A stretch of 64,000 bases of DNA from Agrococcus baldri (GCA_007988785.1 BJUU01000006.1:57616-121615); one strand, 5' to 3'. Shown: positions 1-8,069, counted from the first letter of the stretch. Program-made: numbers and translations. The notes: generated by a model not told the origin, from the letters alone.

Positions 1-1
1 C

Positions 2-718
2 GACGATGCGCTCATCCTCTCGCAGCGGCTCGGCTGGTGGATCTCCCGCGCACCCGAGCTCGAGGAGGACATGGCGCTCGGCAACATCGCCCTCGACCTG
101 CTCGGCCACGCCCGCAGCCTGCTGCACTACGCCGGCACCGCATCCGATCGCTCCGAGGACGACCTCGCCTACTGGCGCGACGAGCACGAGTTCCGCTGCG
201 CGTGGCTCTTCGAGCAGCCGAACGGCGACTTCGCGCACACGATCGTGCGCGGCCTGATCGCGGCGACCTGGATGCAGGAGCTCTACACGGCGCTGTCGCA
301 GTCGACGGATGCGTCGCTCGCGGCCATCGCGGCCAAGTCGGTCAAGGAGGTGGCCTACCACCGCGACCACGCCGTCCAGTGGACGCTGCGACTGGCGGGC
401 GGCACCGAGGAGTCGCGCGCGCGGCTGCTCGTCGCGCTCACCGACACCTGGGTCTACATCGACGAGCTGTTCCGCGACGACGAGCTGCACGAGCGGCTGG
501 AGGGCGCGGCGCCGCGGCCGTCGAGCCTGCGCGCCGGCTTCGACGAGGTGTGGGATGCGGTGCTCGCCGAGGCGGAGATCACGCCGGCCGACTTCGTCGA
601 CAAGAAGGTCGGCTCGTCGTCAGGCGGCGGCCGCTTCGGCAACCACTCGACGCACCTGGGCCCGCTGCTGGCCGAGATGCAGGTGCTCGCGCGCCGGCAC
701 CCGGGGGCGTCGTGGTGA
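2..718 (+). CDS. paaC: Phenylacetyl-CoA epoxidase subunit PaaC (5' truncated)
   Basis: Structural subunit of the ring 1,2-phenylacetyl-CoA epoxidase (PaaABCE), which activates the aromatic ring in aerobic phenylacetate breakdown. The frame is open from the first bases of the window, so the N-terminus lies upstream. The visible start of the fragment, DDALILSQRLGWW followed by APELEEDMALGNIALDLLG, is the conserved ferritin-like helix region of PaaC; the protein ends normally at HPGASW. The stop TGA overlaps the GTG start of paaD (GTGA), so the two genes are translationally coupled. Upstream paaA and paaB are expected outside the window. An internal ATG at 71 is within the conserved domain and is not the start. 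Confidence 0.93.
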   Translation, partial: DDALILSQRLGWWISRAPELEEDMALGNIALDLLGHARSLLHYAGTASDRSEDDLAYWRDEHEFRCAWLFEQPNGDFAHTIVRGLIAATWMQELYTALSQSTDASLAAIAAKSVKEVAYHRDHAVQWTLRLAGGTEESRARLLVALTDTWVYIDELFRDDELHERLEGAAPRPSSLRAGFDEVWDAVLAEAEITPADFVDKKVGSSSGGGRFGNHSTHLGPLLAEMQVLARRHPGASW

Positions 719-1326
719 GCCGCACCCCGCAGGTCGAGGAGCGCGCGACCGCAGGTCGCACGCGTCACGAGACCGAAGGCGGCGAGGGGTTCCGGTCTCG
801 TGACGCGTCGTCGCTGCGCGACGGCGCTCCTCGACCTACGAGGGAGGAGGAGCGAGACGCCTGGCGCATCGCCGCCACGGTCGCCGACCCCGAGGTGCCC
901 GTCCTGACCATCGAGGATCTCGGGGTGCTGCGCGCGGTCGAGGTCGACGCATCCGGTGTGCGCGTCACCCTCACGCCCACCTACTCCGGCTGCCCCGCGA
1001 TCGACCAGATGCGGGACGACGTGCTGCTGGCGCTCACCGCCGAGGGCTTCCGCGACGTGACCGTCGACTTCACCCTCAGCCCCGCCTGGACGACCGACTG
1101 GATGACCGACGAGGGCAAGGCGAAGCTCGAGCAGTACGGCATCGCCCCGCCCACGCATCGTGCGGGCGAGCGCAGCGGCCCGATCCCGGTGATGCTGGGC
1201 GTGAAGTGCCCGCGCTGCCAGAGCCTGCGCACCCGGGAGGTGTCGCGCTTCGGCTCCACCGCGTGCAAGAGCCACTTCGAGTGCCTCGCGTGCCTCGAGC
1301 CCTTCGACCACTTCAAGGTGCACTGA
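715..1326 (+). CDS. paaD: Phenylacetate pathway iron-sulfur/maturation protein PaaD
   Basis: PaaD is needed for assembly or activity of the phenylacetyl-CoA epoxidase. From about residue 43 the protein has the MIP18/DUF59 fold (ERDAWRIAATVADPEVP, then TPTYSGCPAID), followed by a C-terminal cysteine cluster (KCPRCQS, TACKSHFECLAC) that would bind a metal or Fe-S centre. The GTG at 715 overlaps the paaC stop by 4 bp and is the natural coupled start; a GTG at 712 is also in frame. Unusually, residues about 6-41 are encoded by a REP-like palindrome read through in frame, so the N-terminus is probably a repeat-derived extension. paaE starts 1 bp after the stop. Confidence 0.9.
   Translation: MSRTPQVEERATAGRTRHETEGGEGFRSRDASSLRDGAPRPTREEERDAWRIAATVADPEVPVLTIEDLGVLRAVEVDASGVRVTLTPTYSGCPAIDQMRDDVLLALTAEGFRDVTVDFTLSPAWTTDWMTDEGKAKLEQYGIAPPTHRAGERSGPIPVMLGVKCPRCQSLRTREVSRFGSTACKSHFECLACLEPFDHFKVH
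731..837. repeat. REP-like nested palindrome inside paaD
   Basis: Outer arms at 731-744 and 824-837 are 14-bp perfect inverted repeats (AGGTCGAGGAGCGC). Inner arms at 760-774 and 794-808 are 15-bp perfect inverted repeats (ACGCGTCACGAGACC). The same arm sequences recur near 10031-10186 and 52678-52729. Here the element lies in frame inside the N-terminal coding part of paaD. Confidence 0.85.
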
Positions 1327-1327
1327 C

Positions 1328-2473
1328 ATGGCCGCCATCAACCTCGGGGCGACCGGCGGTGCTCCCGGTGCCACCGCATCCGCCCGCCGTCGTGGGCAGT
1401 TCCACTCGCTCGAGGTCGCCGAGGTGCGGCCGCTCACGGCCGAGTCGGTCGAGGTGACCTTCGCGGTGCCCGACGAGCTGCAGGATGCGTTCGGCTACGT
1501 CGCCGGCCAGCACCTCGCGCTGCGGACGACGATCGACGGGCACGAGATGCGCCGCTCGTACTCGATCTGCCGGCCGCCGAGCCCCGGCGCCATCTCGGTC
1601 GCGATCAAGCGCGACCTGGGCGGTCGCTTCTCGAGCTGGGCGAACGCCGAGCTGCGCCCCGGCGACCGCATCGATGTGATGAGCCCGCAGGGCACCTTCA
1701 CCTCGGCGCTCGAGCGGGTCGACGGCGTGCACGTCGTCGGCGTCGCGGCGGGCAGCGGCATCACGCCCATGATGGCGCTCGCGCACGAGGTGCTCTCGCG
1801 CTCGGCCACCTCGACCTTCTCGCTGCTGTTCTCGAACCGCTCGACGCTCGACGTGATGTTCATCGAGGAGCTCGCCGACCTCAAGGATCGCTACCCGGCC
1901 CGACTGGCCCTGCACCACGTGCTCTCGCGCGAGCAGCGGGCCGCGCCGCTCATGTCGGGCCGCATCGATCAGGATCGGCTCGAGCGCATCCTGGCAGAGC
2001 TCATCCGGCCCGAGAGCGTCGACGAGTGGTTCCTGTGCGGGCCGTTCGAGCTCGTGCAGCTGTGCCGCGACGTGCTCGCCGAGCAGGGCGTCGACCCCGC
2101 CCACGTGCGCTACGAGCTGTTCACCACCGGCCGCCCCGTCGACGCCGGCGGCGACCGCGGCCGGCCCGTGCAGGTGGCCGCGGGCGAGGATGTCTGGACG
2201 CTCGACTTCACCCTCGACGGGCAGTCCTCGCAGGTCGAGAGCCCGGTCGCGGCGCGCGAGTCGATCCTGAACGCCGCGCTGCGGGTGCGCGCCGACGTGC
2301 CCTTCGCGTGCGCGGGCGGCGTATGCGGCACCTGCCGCGCCAAGGTCGTCTCCGGGAGCGTGAGCATGACCGAGAACTACGCGCTCGAGCCGGACGAGCT
2401 CGAGCGCGGCTACGTGCTCACCTGCCAGTCCCATCCGAAGACCGAGAAGGTCGTCGTCGACTACGACGTGTAG
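1328..2473 (+). CDS. paaE: Phenylacetyl-CoA epoxidase reductase subunit PaaE
   Basis: Electron-transfer subunit that passes electrons from NADPH through FAD and a plant-type [2Fe-2S] centre to the epoxidase. The order of domains is FAD-binding (RRSYSICRPP near residues 73-82), nucleotide-binding (GVAAGSGITPMMALAH), and a C-terminal ferredoxin domain with CAGGVCGTC and a later cysteine in LTCQSHP. The 381-residue length is normal for PaaE. ATG 1328 follows the paaD stop by one base. The gene is followed by a palindromic repeat before the enoyl-CoA hydratase gene. Confidence 0.95.
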   Translation: MAAINLGATGGAPGATASARRRGQFHSLEVAEVRPLTAESVEVTFAVPDELQDAFGYVAGQHLALRTTIDGHEMRRSYSICRPPSPGAISVAIKRDLGGRFSSWANAELRPGDRIDVMSPQGTFTSALERVDGVHVVGVAAGSGITPMMALAHEVLSRSATSTFSLLFSNRSTLDVMFIEELADLKDRYPARLALHHVLSREQRAAPLMSGRIDQDRLERILAELIRPESVDEWFLCGPFELVQLCRDVLAEQGVDPAHVRYELFTTGRPVDAGGDRGRPVQVAAGEDVWTLDFTLDGQSSQVESPVAARESILNAALRVRADVPFACAGGVCGTCRAKVVSGSVSMTENYALEPDELERGYVLTCQSHPKTEKVVVDYDV

Positions 2474-2486
2474 CCCCGCCCGCGCC

Positions 2487-2567
2487 GGTCGAGTAGCGTC
2501 CGGAGGACGCGTATCGAGACCCTCCGGTCGTCATCTCGATACGGCCCTGCGGGCCTACTCGATGACC
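2487..2567. repeat. REP-like palindromic element between paaE and enoyl-CoA hydratase
   Basis: Paired arms: GGTCGAGTAG at 2487-2496 with CTACTCGA at 2555-2562, and CGTATCGAGA at 2510-2519 with TCTCGATACG at 2534-2543. It is a sequence subtype of the element seen inside paaD (GTCGAG...CGAGAC layout). It ends 17 bp before the next start codon and could fold as a stem in the transcript. Confidence 0.75.
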
Positions 2568-2584
2568 GAGCTGGGAGACCACAC

Positions 2585-3358
2585 ATGATCGAGCTGACCA
2601 TCGCCGACGACATCGCCGAGGTGGTGCTCAACGCACCCGAGAAGCGCAACGCGGTCGACGCATCCGCCCTGCAGGAGCTGGCGGATGCGTACACGCAGGC
2701 CGAGCGCGCCGGCGTGCGCGCGCTCGTGCTGCGCGGGGAGGGCAAGGGGTTCTGCGCCGGCCGCGACATCGCGCAGGTCGACCCAGCGACCGACGACGCG
2801 ATGGGCTTCATGCGCGGCACGCTGCAGCCGCTGCTCGAGCAGATCGCCGCCTTCCCCGCGCCCACCTTCGCGGTCGCGCACGGCGCGTGCCTGGGCATCG
2901 GGCTGGGCCTGCTGGTCGCGACCGACGTGGTCTACGTGGCCGAGTCGGCGAAGCTCGGCAGCCCCTTCGCCGCCCTCGGCGCCACCCTCGACTCGGGCGG
3001 GCACGCGCTGTTCTTCGAGCGGCTGGGCGCCCACCGCGCCTTCGACCTCATCTACTCGGGCCGGCTCATGTCGGGCGCCGAGGCGGTCGCCGCGGGCCTC
3101 TTCTCGCAGGCCTTCCCGGACGACGAGGTGCTGGCGGCGACCAGGGCGGCGGCAGCACACGCGGCGCAGGGGCCGACGCTCGCGTTCTGGGCCTCGAAGG
3201 AGATCATCCGCGGCCTGCGCGACGAGCGGCAGGGCCTGTGGCGCTCGGTCGACGCCGAGAACGCGGCGCAGGCGGCGCTGAGCCAGACGGCCGACTTCCG
3301 CGAGGGCTTCGCGGCCTTCCAGCAGAAGCGGCAGCCGCGCTTCACCGGCCGCGGCTGA
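2585..3358 (+). CDS. Enoyl-CoA hydratase/isomerase family protein (phenylacetate pathway)
   Basis: Crotonase-fold protein of 257 residues, probably acting on ring-opened or beta-oxidation intermediates of phenylacetyl-CoA (PaaF/PaaG-like role). The oxyanion-hole segments are visible: FCAGRDIAQ near residue 58 and HGACLGIGLG near residue 99. The usual second catalytic Glu region reads FAALGATLDSGG, so the classical hydratase Glu pair is not clearly present and an isomerase role is possible. It sits at the end of the paa operon, separated from paaE only by the REP-like element. Start ATG 2585 has GGGAGACC upstream as a ribosome site. Confidence 0.88.
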   Translation: MIELTIADDIAEVVLNAPEKRNAVDASALQELADAYTQAERAGVRALVLRGEGKGFCAGRDIAQVDPATDDAMGFMRGTLQPLLEQIAAFPAPTFAVAHGACLGIGLGLLVATDVVYVAESAKLGSPFAALGATLDSGGHALFFERLGAHRAFDLIYSGRLMSGAEAVAAGLFSQAFPDDEVLAATRAAAAHAAQGPTLAFWASKEIIRGLRDERQGLWRSVDAENAAQAALSQTADFREGFAAFQQKRQPRFTGRG

Positions 3359-3390
3359 GCGCTCGCGCCGCGGCGGCGTAGCCTGCCGCC

Positions 3391-4128
3391 ATGGATCACC
3401 TGCGCACCCTCGCCGAGCTGCAGGAGCGCTTCCTCGAGACGACGCGCCGCGGCGACCCGGCCACGCCCATCCTCTGGCTCGGCCGCTGGAGGGTCGAGCA
3501 GCTCGTCGTGCACCTCGCGCGCATCCACCACTGGGCCGCCGGTCAGGCGCGACGCGAGCAGGAGACGCCGCTCGGCCGCGGCCCCTTCGACGACCTGCCG
3601 GCGCTCTACGAGGTCTGCGCCGCCGAGCTGCGCGCGACGCTCGCCGAGCTCGACCCCGACGCCCGCGCCTGGGCGCTCGTCGACGACGGCGTGCCGCGCG
3701 CCCAGCAGCGCGGCACCGTGCGCTTCTGGTACCGCCGGCAGCTGCACGAGACGCTCGTGCACCTGTGGGATCTGCGCACCGCCATCGGCGAGGGCGTCGA
3801 CGACCTCGGCATCGGCGACGAGGTCTGGCTCGACTGCCTCGACGAGGTCGTGGGCGTGATGCACCCGCGACAGCTGCGGCTCGAGCGCGTCGCCCCGCCC
3901 GCCGCGCGCATCGTCTTCGCACCCACGGGGGCGGATGCGTCGTGGACGCTGGCGGGTGCGCCCGACGACGCGCCCGTGGTCACCGTCGCCGGGCCCGCGA
4001 GCGCGCTCGCGCTGCTCGCGTGGGGCCGCGGCGTGCCCGACGACGACCGCCTCGCGGGCGCCGGCGTCGAGGTGAAGGGCGAGCGCTCGCTCGCGGACGC
4101 CGTGCTGCGGGCCGGCATCACGCCCTGA
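3391..4128 (+). CDS. Maleylpyruvate isomerase family mycothiol-dependent enzyme
   Basis: DinB-like four-helix metalloenzyme of 245 residues in the mycothiol-dependent maleylpyruvate isomerase (TIGR03083-like) family. A histidine-rich first helix (VVHLARIHHW) and LHETLVHLWDLR, with the E-x3-H pair, match the family's metal ligands. Such proteins use mycothiol, the actinobacterial thiol, but the substrate here is unknown; the neighbouring aromatic catabolism genes are suggestive only. No Shine-Dalgarno sequence is seen; instead TAGCCT at 3379-3384 lies 6 bp before the ATG, as in leaderless actinobacterial genes. The stop codon begins a run of 14-15 bp tandem repeats. Confidence 0.82.
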   Translation: MDHLRTLAELQERFLETTRRGDPATPILWLGRWRVEQLVVHLARIHHWAAGQARREQETPLGRGPFDDLPALYEVCAAELRATLAELDPDARAWALVDDGVPRAQQRGTVRFWYRRQLHETLVHLWDLRTAIGEGVDDLGIGDEVWLDCLDEVVGVMHPRQLRLERVAPPAARIVFAPTGADASWTLAGAPDDAPVVTVAGPASALALLAWGRGVPDDDRLAGAGVEVKGERSLADAVLRAGITP

Positions 4129-4181
4129 GCGCCGCGGCCCTGGGCGGCCGGCACTGAGCGGCCGGCCCTGAGCGCCCCGGC
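4124..4181. repeat. Four 14-15 bp tandem repeats starting at a stop codon
   Basis: Units beginning CCTGAGCG, CCTGGGCG, ACTGAGCG and CCTGAGCG follow each other directly at 4124, 4139, 4153 and 4167. The TGA of the preceding gene lies in the first unit. Two later units keep CTGAG and one has CTGGG. Confidence 0.7.
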
Positions 4182-4246
4182 TCCGAGGGGCAGTTCTGCC
4201 CACGCGACGGGCGCCGCGCGCTGCAGCCGTGGGGGACAATGGACGC

Positions 4247-4888
4247 ATGAGCATCCCGAGCGCGCCGCCCGTCGGCCAGCCGCTGCCCGGCGCCTCGTTC
4301 GGACTCGCGGTCAAGCGCTTCTTCCAGGGCTACGTCGCCTTCTCGGGCCGCGCGAGCCGCAGCGAGTTCTGGTGGGCCTACCTCTTCCTCTCGCTGGTCA
4401 CGCTCGTCCCGGTCGCACTCATGATGCTCGCGATGTTCGGCATGTTCGCCGGCATGATCGCCGCGGCCGCGGCTGCCGACGAGGCGGCGCTGCTCGCGGC
4501 CGTCACCGCCGGCACGGGCGGCGTGATGCTGCTGTCCGGCCTCGTGCTGGTCGTGGCGCTGCCGCTGCTGCTGCCGACCTACGCGGTCATGTGGCGCCGC
4601 CTGCAGGATGGCGGCTTCCACGGCGCGTGGGCGCTGCTCTCGCTCGCGGGCCTGGCGATCGTGCCGACCATCATGTGCATCCTCCCGGCCCGTCCGGAGG
4701 GCATCCGCTTCGACCCCGCCTACCGGGCGCAGCTCGCGGCGCAGCACTGGTACAGCCAGCCGGGCTACGGCCAGCAGGGATACGGGCAGCCCACGTACGG
4801 GCAACCCGCCTACGCGTCGCCCGCACAGGGCCCGTACGGTCAGCCCGGCGCTCAACCCGCCGCTCAGCCCGGCGTCCCGGGCGCCTGA
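4247..4888 (+). CDS. DUF805 family membrane protein with Gly/Tyr/Gln-rich tail
   Basis: Inner-membrane protein of 213 residues. The DUF805 signature is present: VKRFFQGYVAFSGRASRSEFWWAYLF, then hydrophobic helices around residues 40-70 and 82-105, and RRLQDGGFHGAWAL before a last helix. The C-terminal 50 residues are a low-complexity YGQQGYGQPTYGQPAY tail, probably cytoplasmic. Function of DUF805 is unknown. ATG 4247 is chosen because the DUF805 core follows it and GGGGGA lies 10 bp upstream; a GTG at 4229 is possible. The 3' end overlaps the convergent kinase gene by 25 bp. Confidence 0.85.
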   Translation: MSIPSAPPVGQPLPGASFGLAVKRFFQGYVAFSGRASRSEFWWAYLFLSLVTLVPVALMMLAMFGMFAGMIAAAAAADEAALLAAVTAGTGGVMLLSGLVLVVALPLLLPTYAVMWRRLQDGGFHGAWALLSLAGLAIVPTIMCILPARPEGIRFDPAYRAQLAAQHWYSQPGYGQQGYGQPTYGQPAYASPAQGPYGQPGAQPAAQPGVPGA

Positions 4889-5457
4889 GGCGCGAAGCGC
4901 GCCTCCGCGGCGTCCCGCGGCCGGTAGCGCTCGTCGAAGCCCCGCTCGTTCGGCGCCCACACCTCGCGCCAGAGCGCGTCGTGGTCGTCGCCCGCCAGCC
5001 GGTCGCGACGCATCCCCCGCCGCATCGCCTCCTCGAGCGGCACGTCGACCCAGACCGTGAGGTCGAGCAGCGGCAGCAGCGCCGGGTGCAGCAGGCCGAC
5101 GGCGTCGACGAGCACCACGGCCGCCGGAGCGATGGTGCGCTCGGCCTGGCGGCCGCCCGTGCTCCAGTCGACCGGCCGGAACCTCGCCGGCCGCCCCGCG
5201 CGCAGCGCACCGAGCACCGCCGCGAGCTCGTCGCGGTGCAGCGCGGCCCAGTCGTCGCTGCGCTCGCGGCTGCCGAGCGGGTCGAGGAGGTCGTCGCCGC
5301 GCAGCCGCATCGCGCCCGGCAGCCGGGCCAGCAGCGCCCGCGCGAGCGTCGACTTGCCCGAGCCGCCGTAGCCGGCGATGCCCACCACGAGCGCGTCGCG
5401 CCGCGATGAGCGGCGTCGGATGCGCTCGGCCAGCTCGTCCACGTCGGTCACGGTCAC
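4864..5457 (-). CDS. Uridine kinase-like P-loop phosphotransferase
   Basis: P-loop NTPase of 197 residues resembling uridine kinase/phosphoribulokinase-like proteins. The Walker A motif GYGGSGKST is at about residues 29-37, followed by LRGDDLLDP and a VVLVDAVGLL strand that acts as Walker B. The substrate is probably a nucleoside or small sugar but is not certain. The GTG at 5457 overlaps the stop of the upstream oxidase gene (GTGA), so the two are co-translated; a GTG at 5451 is the alternative start. A much longer open frame running upstream of this start is only the shadow of the oxidase gene. Confidence 0.8.
   Translation of the reverse strand: MTVTDVDELAERIRRRSSRRDALVVGIAGYGGSGKSTLARALLARLPGAMRLRGDDLLDPLGSRERSDDWAALHRDELAAVLGALRAGRPARFRPVDWSTGGRQAERTIAPAAVVLVDAVGLLHPALLPLLDLTVWVDVPLEEAMRRGMRRDRLAGDDHDALWREVWAPNERGFDERYRPRDAAEARFAPQAPGTPG
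4887..4905. terminator. Hairpin at convergent gene ends
   Basis: GAGGCGCG and CGCGCCTC form an 8-bp perfect stem with a 3-nt loop. It begins at the last two bases of the DUF805 stop codon and lies inside the 3' end of the opposing kinase gene, so it could end transcription from both sides. There is no T-tract. Confidence 0.5.
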
Positions 5458-6410
5458 GAGGCGACCAGCGCGCGCACCGCCTCGGCGGTGCCCCACGAGA
5501 GCGTCATGCCCGAGCCGCCGTGGCCGTAGGCGGCGATGACCCGCAGGGCGCGGCCGGGCACCTCCTCGATGCGCAGCCGATCGCGGGCGGGGCGCAGGCC
5601 GACGGCGCGCGAGAGGATCTGGGCGCCCGCCACCTGCGGCACGAGCGCCGCGGCGCGCGCCAGGATGCCGGCCTCGATCTCGGGATCCGGCTCCAGCGAG
5701 ATCTCGCCCACCTCGTGCGTGCCGCCCAGCACCAGGCAGTCGCGGCGCGGCAGCACGTAGGTGAGCGCCGTGGCGTCGCCGTCGTCGATGCGGAACTCCC
5801 AGAAGCCCGGGTTCGCGACCCGCACCACCTGGCCGCGGATCGGCACCATCGTGTCGTCGTCGCCCAGCAGCGCGCCCGAGCGCACCCCGGCGGCGACGAC
5901 CGCGACGTCGAAGTCGCGCGCCAGCGCATCCGCGTCGTCGACCTCCCGCTGCACGAAGCGCACGCCGAGCGCGCGGCACTGCGCCTGCAGCCACGGCAGG
6001 TACTCCGTCTGCGTCGCCAGCGGCACCCGCGTGCGCATGCCGGTGGTGCCGGGCGGCAGCTCGGCGGCATCGGCCGGCCGCGCCTCGACCCACTGCGTCC
6101 AGGAGCGGTCGGGCTCCGGCGTGCGCTCGATGATGAGCCCCGAGCGCAGGTCGACGCCCGCCTCGGCGTCGCCGGCGATCGCGGTGAAGCGGCGCAGCGA
6201 GGCCTCGAGCATGCGATCGACGGCCGGTGAGCGCTCCGCCGCGTAGGGGAACCAGATGGCGCCGGCCGCGGCAGAGGTGGTGGCGAGCGGGTCGAGGTCG
6301 CTCAGCACCGTGACCTCGCGGCCGTGCGCCGCGTCGCCCGAGAGGGCGAGCTCGTGCGCGATCGACAGCCCGATCACGCCGGCGCCCACGACGGCGATGC
6401 GCTCGCTCAT
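5454..6410 (-). CDS. FAD-dependent D-amino-acid oxidase
   Basis: Flavoprotein of 318 residues that would oxidatively deaminate D-amino acids to 2-oxo acids, ammonia and peroxide. The N-terminal Rossmann motif VGAGVIGLSIAHELA is at residues 7-21. The C-terminal DAAO signature is present (VGLRPARDRLRIEE, then AAYGHGGSGMTLSWG), including the substrate-binding Arg and FAD-binding glycines. Length is typical for bacterial DAAO. It is the first gene of a two-gene unit with the P-loop kinase. CAGGAT lies 6 bp before the ATG, near but not matching a TANNNT box, so the promoter is unclear. Confidence 0.9.
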   Translation of the reverse strand: MSERIAVVGAGVIGLSIAHELALSGDAAHGREVTVLSDLDPLATTSAAAGAIWFPYAAERSPAVDRMLEASLRRFTAIAGDAEAGVDLRSGLIIERTPEPDRSWTQWVEARPADAAELPPGTTGMRTRVPLATQTEYLPWLQAQCRALGVRFVQREVDDADALARDFDVAVVAAGVRSGALLGDDDTMVPIRGQVVRVANPGFWEFRIDDGDATALTYVLPRRDCLVLGGTHEVGEISLEPDPEIEAGILARAAALVPQVAGAQILSRAVGLRPARDRLRIEEVPGRALRVIAAYGHGGSGMTLSWGTAEAVRALVAS

Positions 6411-6454
6411 GCCGCCATCCTGCCACCGGCATCGAGCCGCGTGGGGGCCGCTCC

Positions 6455-6468
6455 TGAGAGCCCTCTCA
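6455..6468. promoter_or_regulatory. TGAGAG-N2-CTCTCA palindrome upstream of flavoprotein operon
   Basis: Perfect 6-2-6 inverted repeat followed by TC. An identical arrangement (TGAGAG-GC-CTCTCA-TC) lies at 14966-14979 upstream of the secreted protein gene at 15070. The distance to the next start here is about 90 bp. It looks like the site of a shared regulator, which is not identified. Confidence 0.5.
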
Positions 6469-6560
6469 TCGACGCCTTACAGGCGGCTCACATCCCTCGG
6501 ATGGGATCGGAGGCAGCAGCAGGCAAGACGAAGCCAGAGCCCGACGAAGCAGGAGCCCCC

Positions 6561-6602
6561 ATGCCGAACACCGCCGCCGACCCCGCCGCGAGCCGACGAT
6601 GA
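6561..6602 (+). CDS. Possible 13-residue leader peptide
   Basis: ATG at 6561 has AGGAG 7-8 bp upstream and encodes MPNTAADPAASRR. Its TGA overlaps the ATG of the flavoprotein gene as ATGA. The downstream gene has no separate ribosome site of its own, so this small frame may deliver ribosomes to it by coupling. No function can be assigned to the peptide; the evidence is positional only. Confidence 0.5.
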   Translation: MPNTAADPAASRR

Positions 6603-8059
6603 GGGCCGCCATCGTCGGCTCGGGCCCGAACGGGCTGGCCGCCGCGATCGAGCTCGCACGGGCCGGCGTCGAGCCGACGGTGTTCGAGGCGCACGCGCGG
6701 CCCGGCGGCGCGCTGCGCTCTGCCGAGCCCTTCGGCGCCGGCCACGTCGTCGACCTGGGCGCGACGAGCATGCCCTTCGCCGCGATCAGCCCCGTGCTCT
6801 CCCGCCTGCCGCTCGCCGAGCACGGCCTGCGCTGGTCGCACGCGCCCGTGCCGCTCGCGCATCCGCTCGACGACGGGCCTGTCGCACTGCTGCACTACGA
6901 CATCGAGCGCACGGCTGAGGGGCTGGGCCGCGACGGCCGCGCGTGGCGTGCCCTGCACGAGCCGATCGCCGATCGGCTGCGCGAGCTCGCCGAGACGGTG
7001 CTCGCGCCGATGCTGCCGCCGCGCGGCGACCCGCTGCTGCTCGCGCGCTTCGGCGCCAGGGCGGCGCTGCCGGCCGCCGCGCTCGCGCGCCTCGCCTTCC
7101 GCGAGCCCGCCACCCGGGCGCTCTTCGCCGGCTCGGCCGCCCACGCCTGGCAGCCGCTCTCGGCGCCGCTCACCTCCTCCTTCGGCGTGCTGCTGGGCGC
7201 GGCCGCGCACGCCGCCGGCTGGCCCGTCGTCGAGGGCGGCAGCGAACGGCTCGCCGAGGCCCTCGTGCGGCTGCTGCGCTCGCTCGGCGGCACCGTCGTC
7301 ACCGAGGCGCCCATCGACCGCATCGGCGCGCTCGACAGCTTCGACATGGTGCTGCTGGATGTCGCGCCGCGCGCCGCCGCGCGCATCCTCGACGATCGCG
7401 TGCCCGCCGGCTTCCGCGCGGCCCTGCGCCGCTACCGGCACGCCCCGGCGGCCGCGAAGGTCGACCTGCTGCTCGACGGCGAGGTGCCGTGGCGCGACCC
7501 CGCCGTCGCCGACGCGGGCGTCGTGCACCTGGGCGGCGGGCTCGAGGAGATCGCCGCCGCGGAGCGCGCCATCGCCCGCGGCAGCCTGCCGGAGCGGCCC
7601 TTCACGCTGCTCGCCCAGCAGGCGGCCCACGACCCGACGCGGCGCGCGGACGACGGGCGCCGCGCGGTGTGGGCGTATGCGCACGTGCCGCACGGCGCCG
7701 AGGTGCCGGCGCTCGAGCTCGTGAGCGCCCAGATCGAGCGCTTCGCCCCCGGGTTCCGCGATCGCATCGTCGCCGCGGTCGAGACCGGCCCTGCGCAGCT
7801 CGAGCGCGAGAACCCCAACCTGGTCGGCGGCGACATCGTGGGCGGCTCGACCGCCGGCACCCAGCTGCTGCTGCGCCCCACCCGCTCGCTCATCCCCTAC
7901 CGCACGCCCGACCCGGGCGTCTGGCTGTGCTCGGCGTCGACGCCGCCCGGCGCCGGCGTGCACGGCATGGCCGGGCACCACGCCGCCCGCGCCGCGCTGC
8001 GCGCCCACGGCATCGAGCCGGCCCCGCTCCCCGCCCCCGCACCCAGCACCGTCACCTAG
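6599..8059 (+). CDS. Phytoene-desaturase-like FAD-dependent oxidoreductase
   Basis: Flavoprotein of 486 residues in the NAD(P)/FAD amine-oxidase superfamily, related to phytoene dehydrogenases but not part of the carotenoid cluster. The dinucleotide fold VGSGPNGLAAAIELARAG is at residues 5-22, then ARPGGALRS. The C-terminus has LLLRPTRSLIPYRTPDPGVWLCSAST and GVHGMAGHHAARAAL, the FAD-closing motif. Substrate unknown. It heads an operon with a membrane-anchored protein and an HTTM protein (gaps of 10 bp, then a 1-bp overlap). A different route from carotenoid synthesis, for example lipid or quinone modification, is a possibility but is not shown. Confidence 0.82.
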   Translation: MRAAIVGSGPNGLAAAIELARAGVEPTVFEAHARPGGALRSAEPFGAGHVVDLGATSMPFAAISPVLSRLPLAEHGLRWSHAPVPLAHPLDDGPVALLHYDIERTAEGLGRDGRAWRALHEPIADRLRELAETVLAPMLPPRGDPLLLARFGARAALPAAALARLAFREPATRALFAGSAAHAWQPLSAPLTSSFGVLLGAAAHAAGWPVVEGGSERLAEALVRLLRSLGGTVVTEAPIDRIGALDSFDMVLLDVAPRAAARILDDRVPAGFRAALRRYRHAPAAAKVDLLLDGEVPWRDPAVADAGVVHLGGGLEEIAAAERAIARGSLPERPFTLLAQQAAHDPTRRADDGRRAVWAYAHVPHGAEVPALELVSAQIERFAPGFRDRIVAAVETGPAQLERENPNLVGGDIVGGSTAGTQLLLRPTRSLIPYRTPDPGVWLCSASTPPGAGVHGMAGHHAARAALRAHGIEPAPLPAPAPSTVT

Positions 8060-8069
8060 GAGTCACCGC

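Noticed and set aside
37..714. Upstream extension of PaaD
   Set aside because: The frame overlaps paaC out of frame and is Arg-rich; the coupled GTG at 715 is the sensible start.
5458..6432. A 522-residue fusion of the P-loop kinase with an upstream protein
   Set aside because: The upstream part is the shadow of the D-amino-acid oxidase gene in another frame; the kinase starts at the GTGA overlap.
6599..8059. Second phytoene desaturase belonging to the carotenoid pathway
   Set aside because: It is about 36 kb from the cluster, in an operon with an HTTM protein, and the cluster already has an intact crtI.
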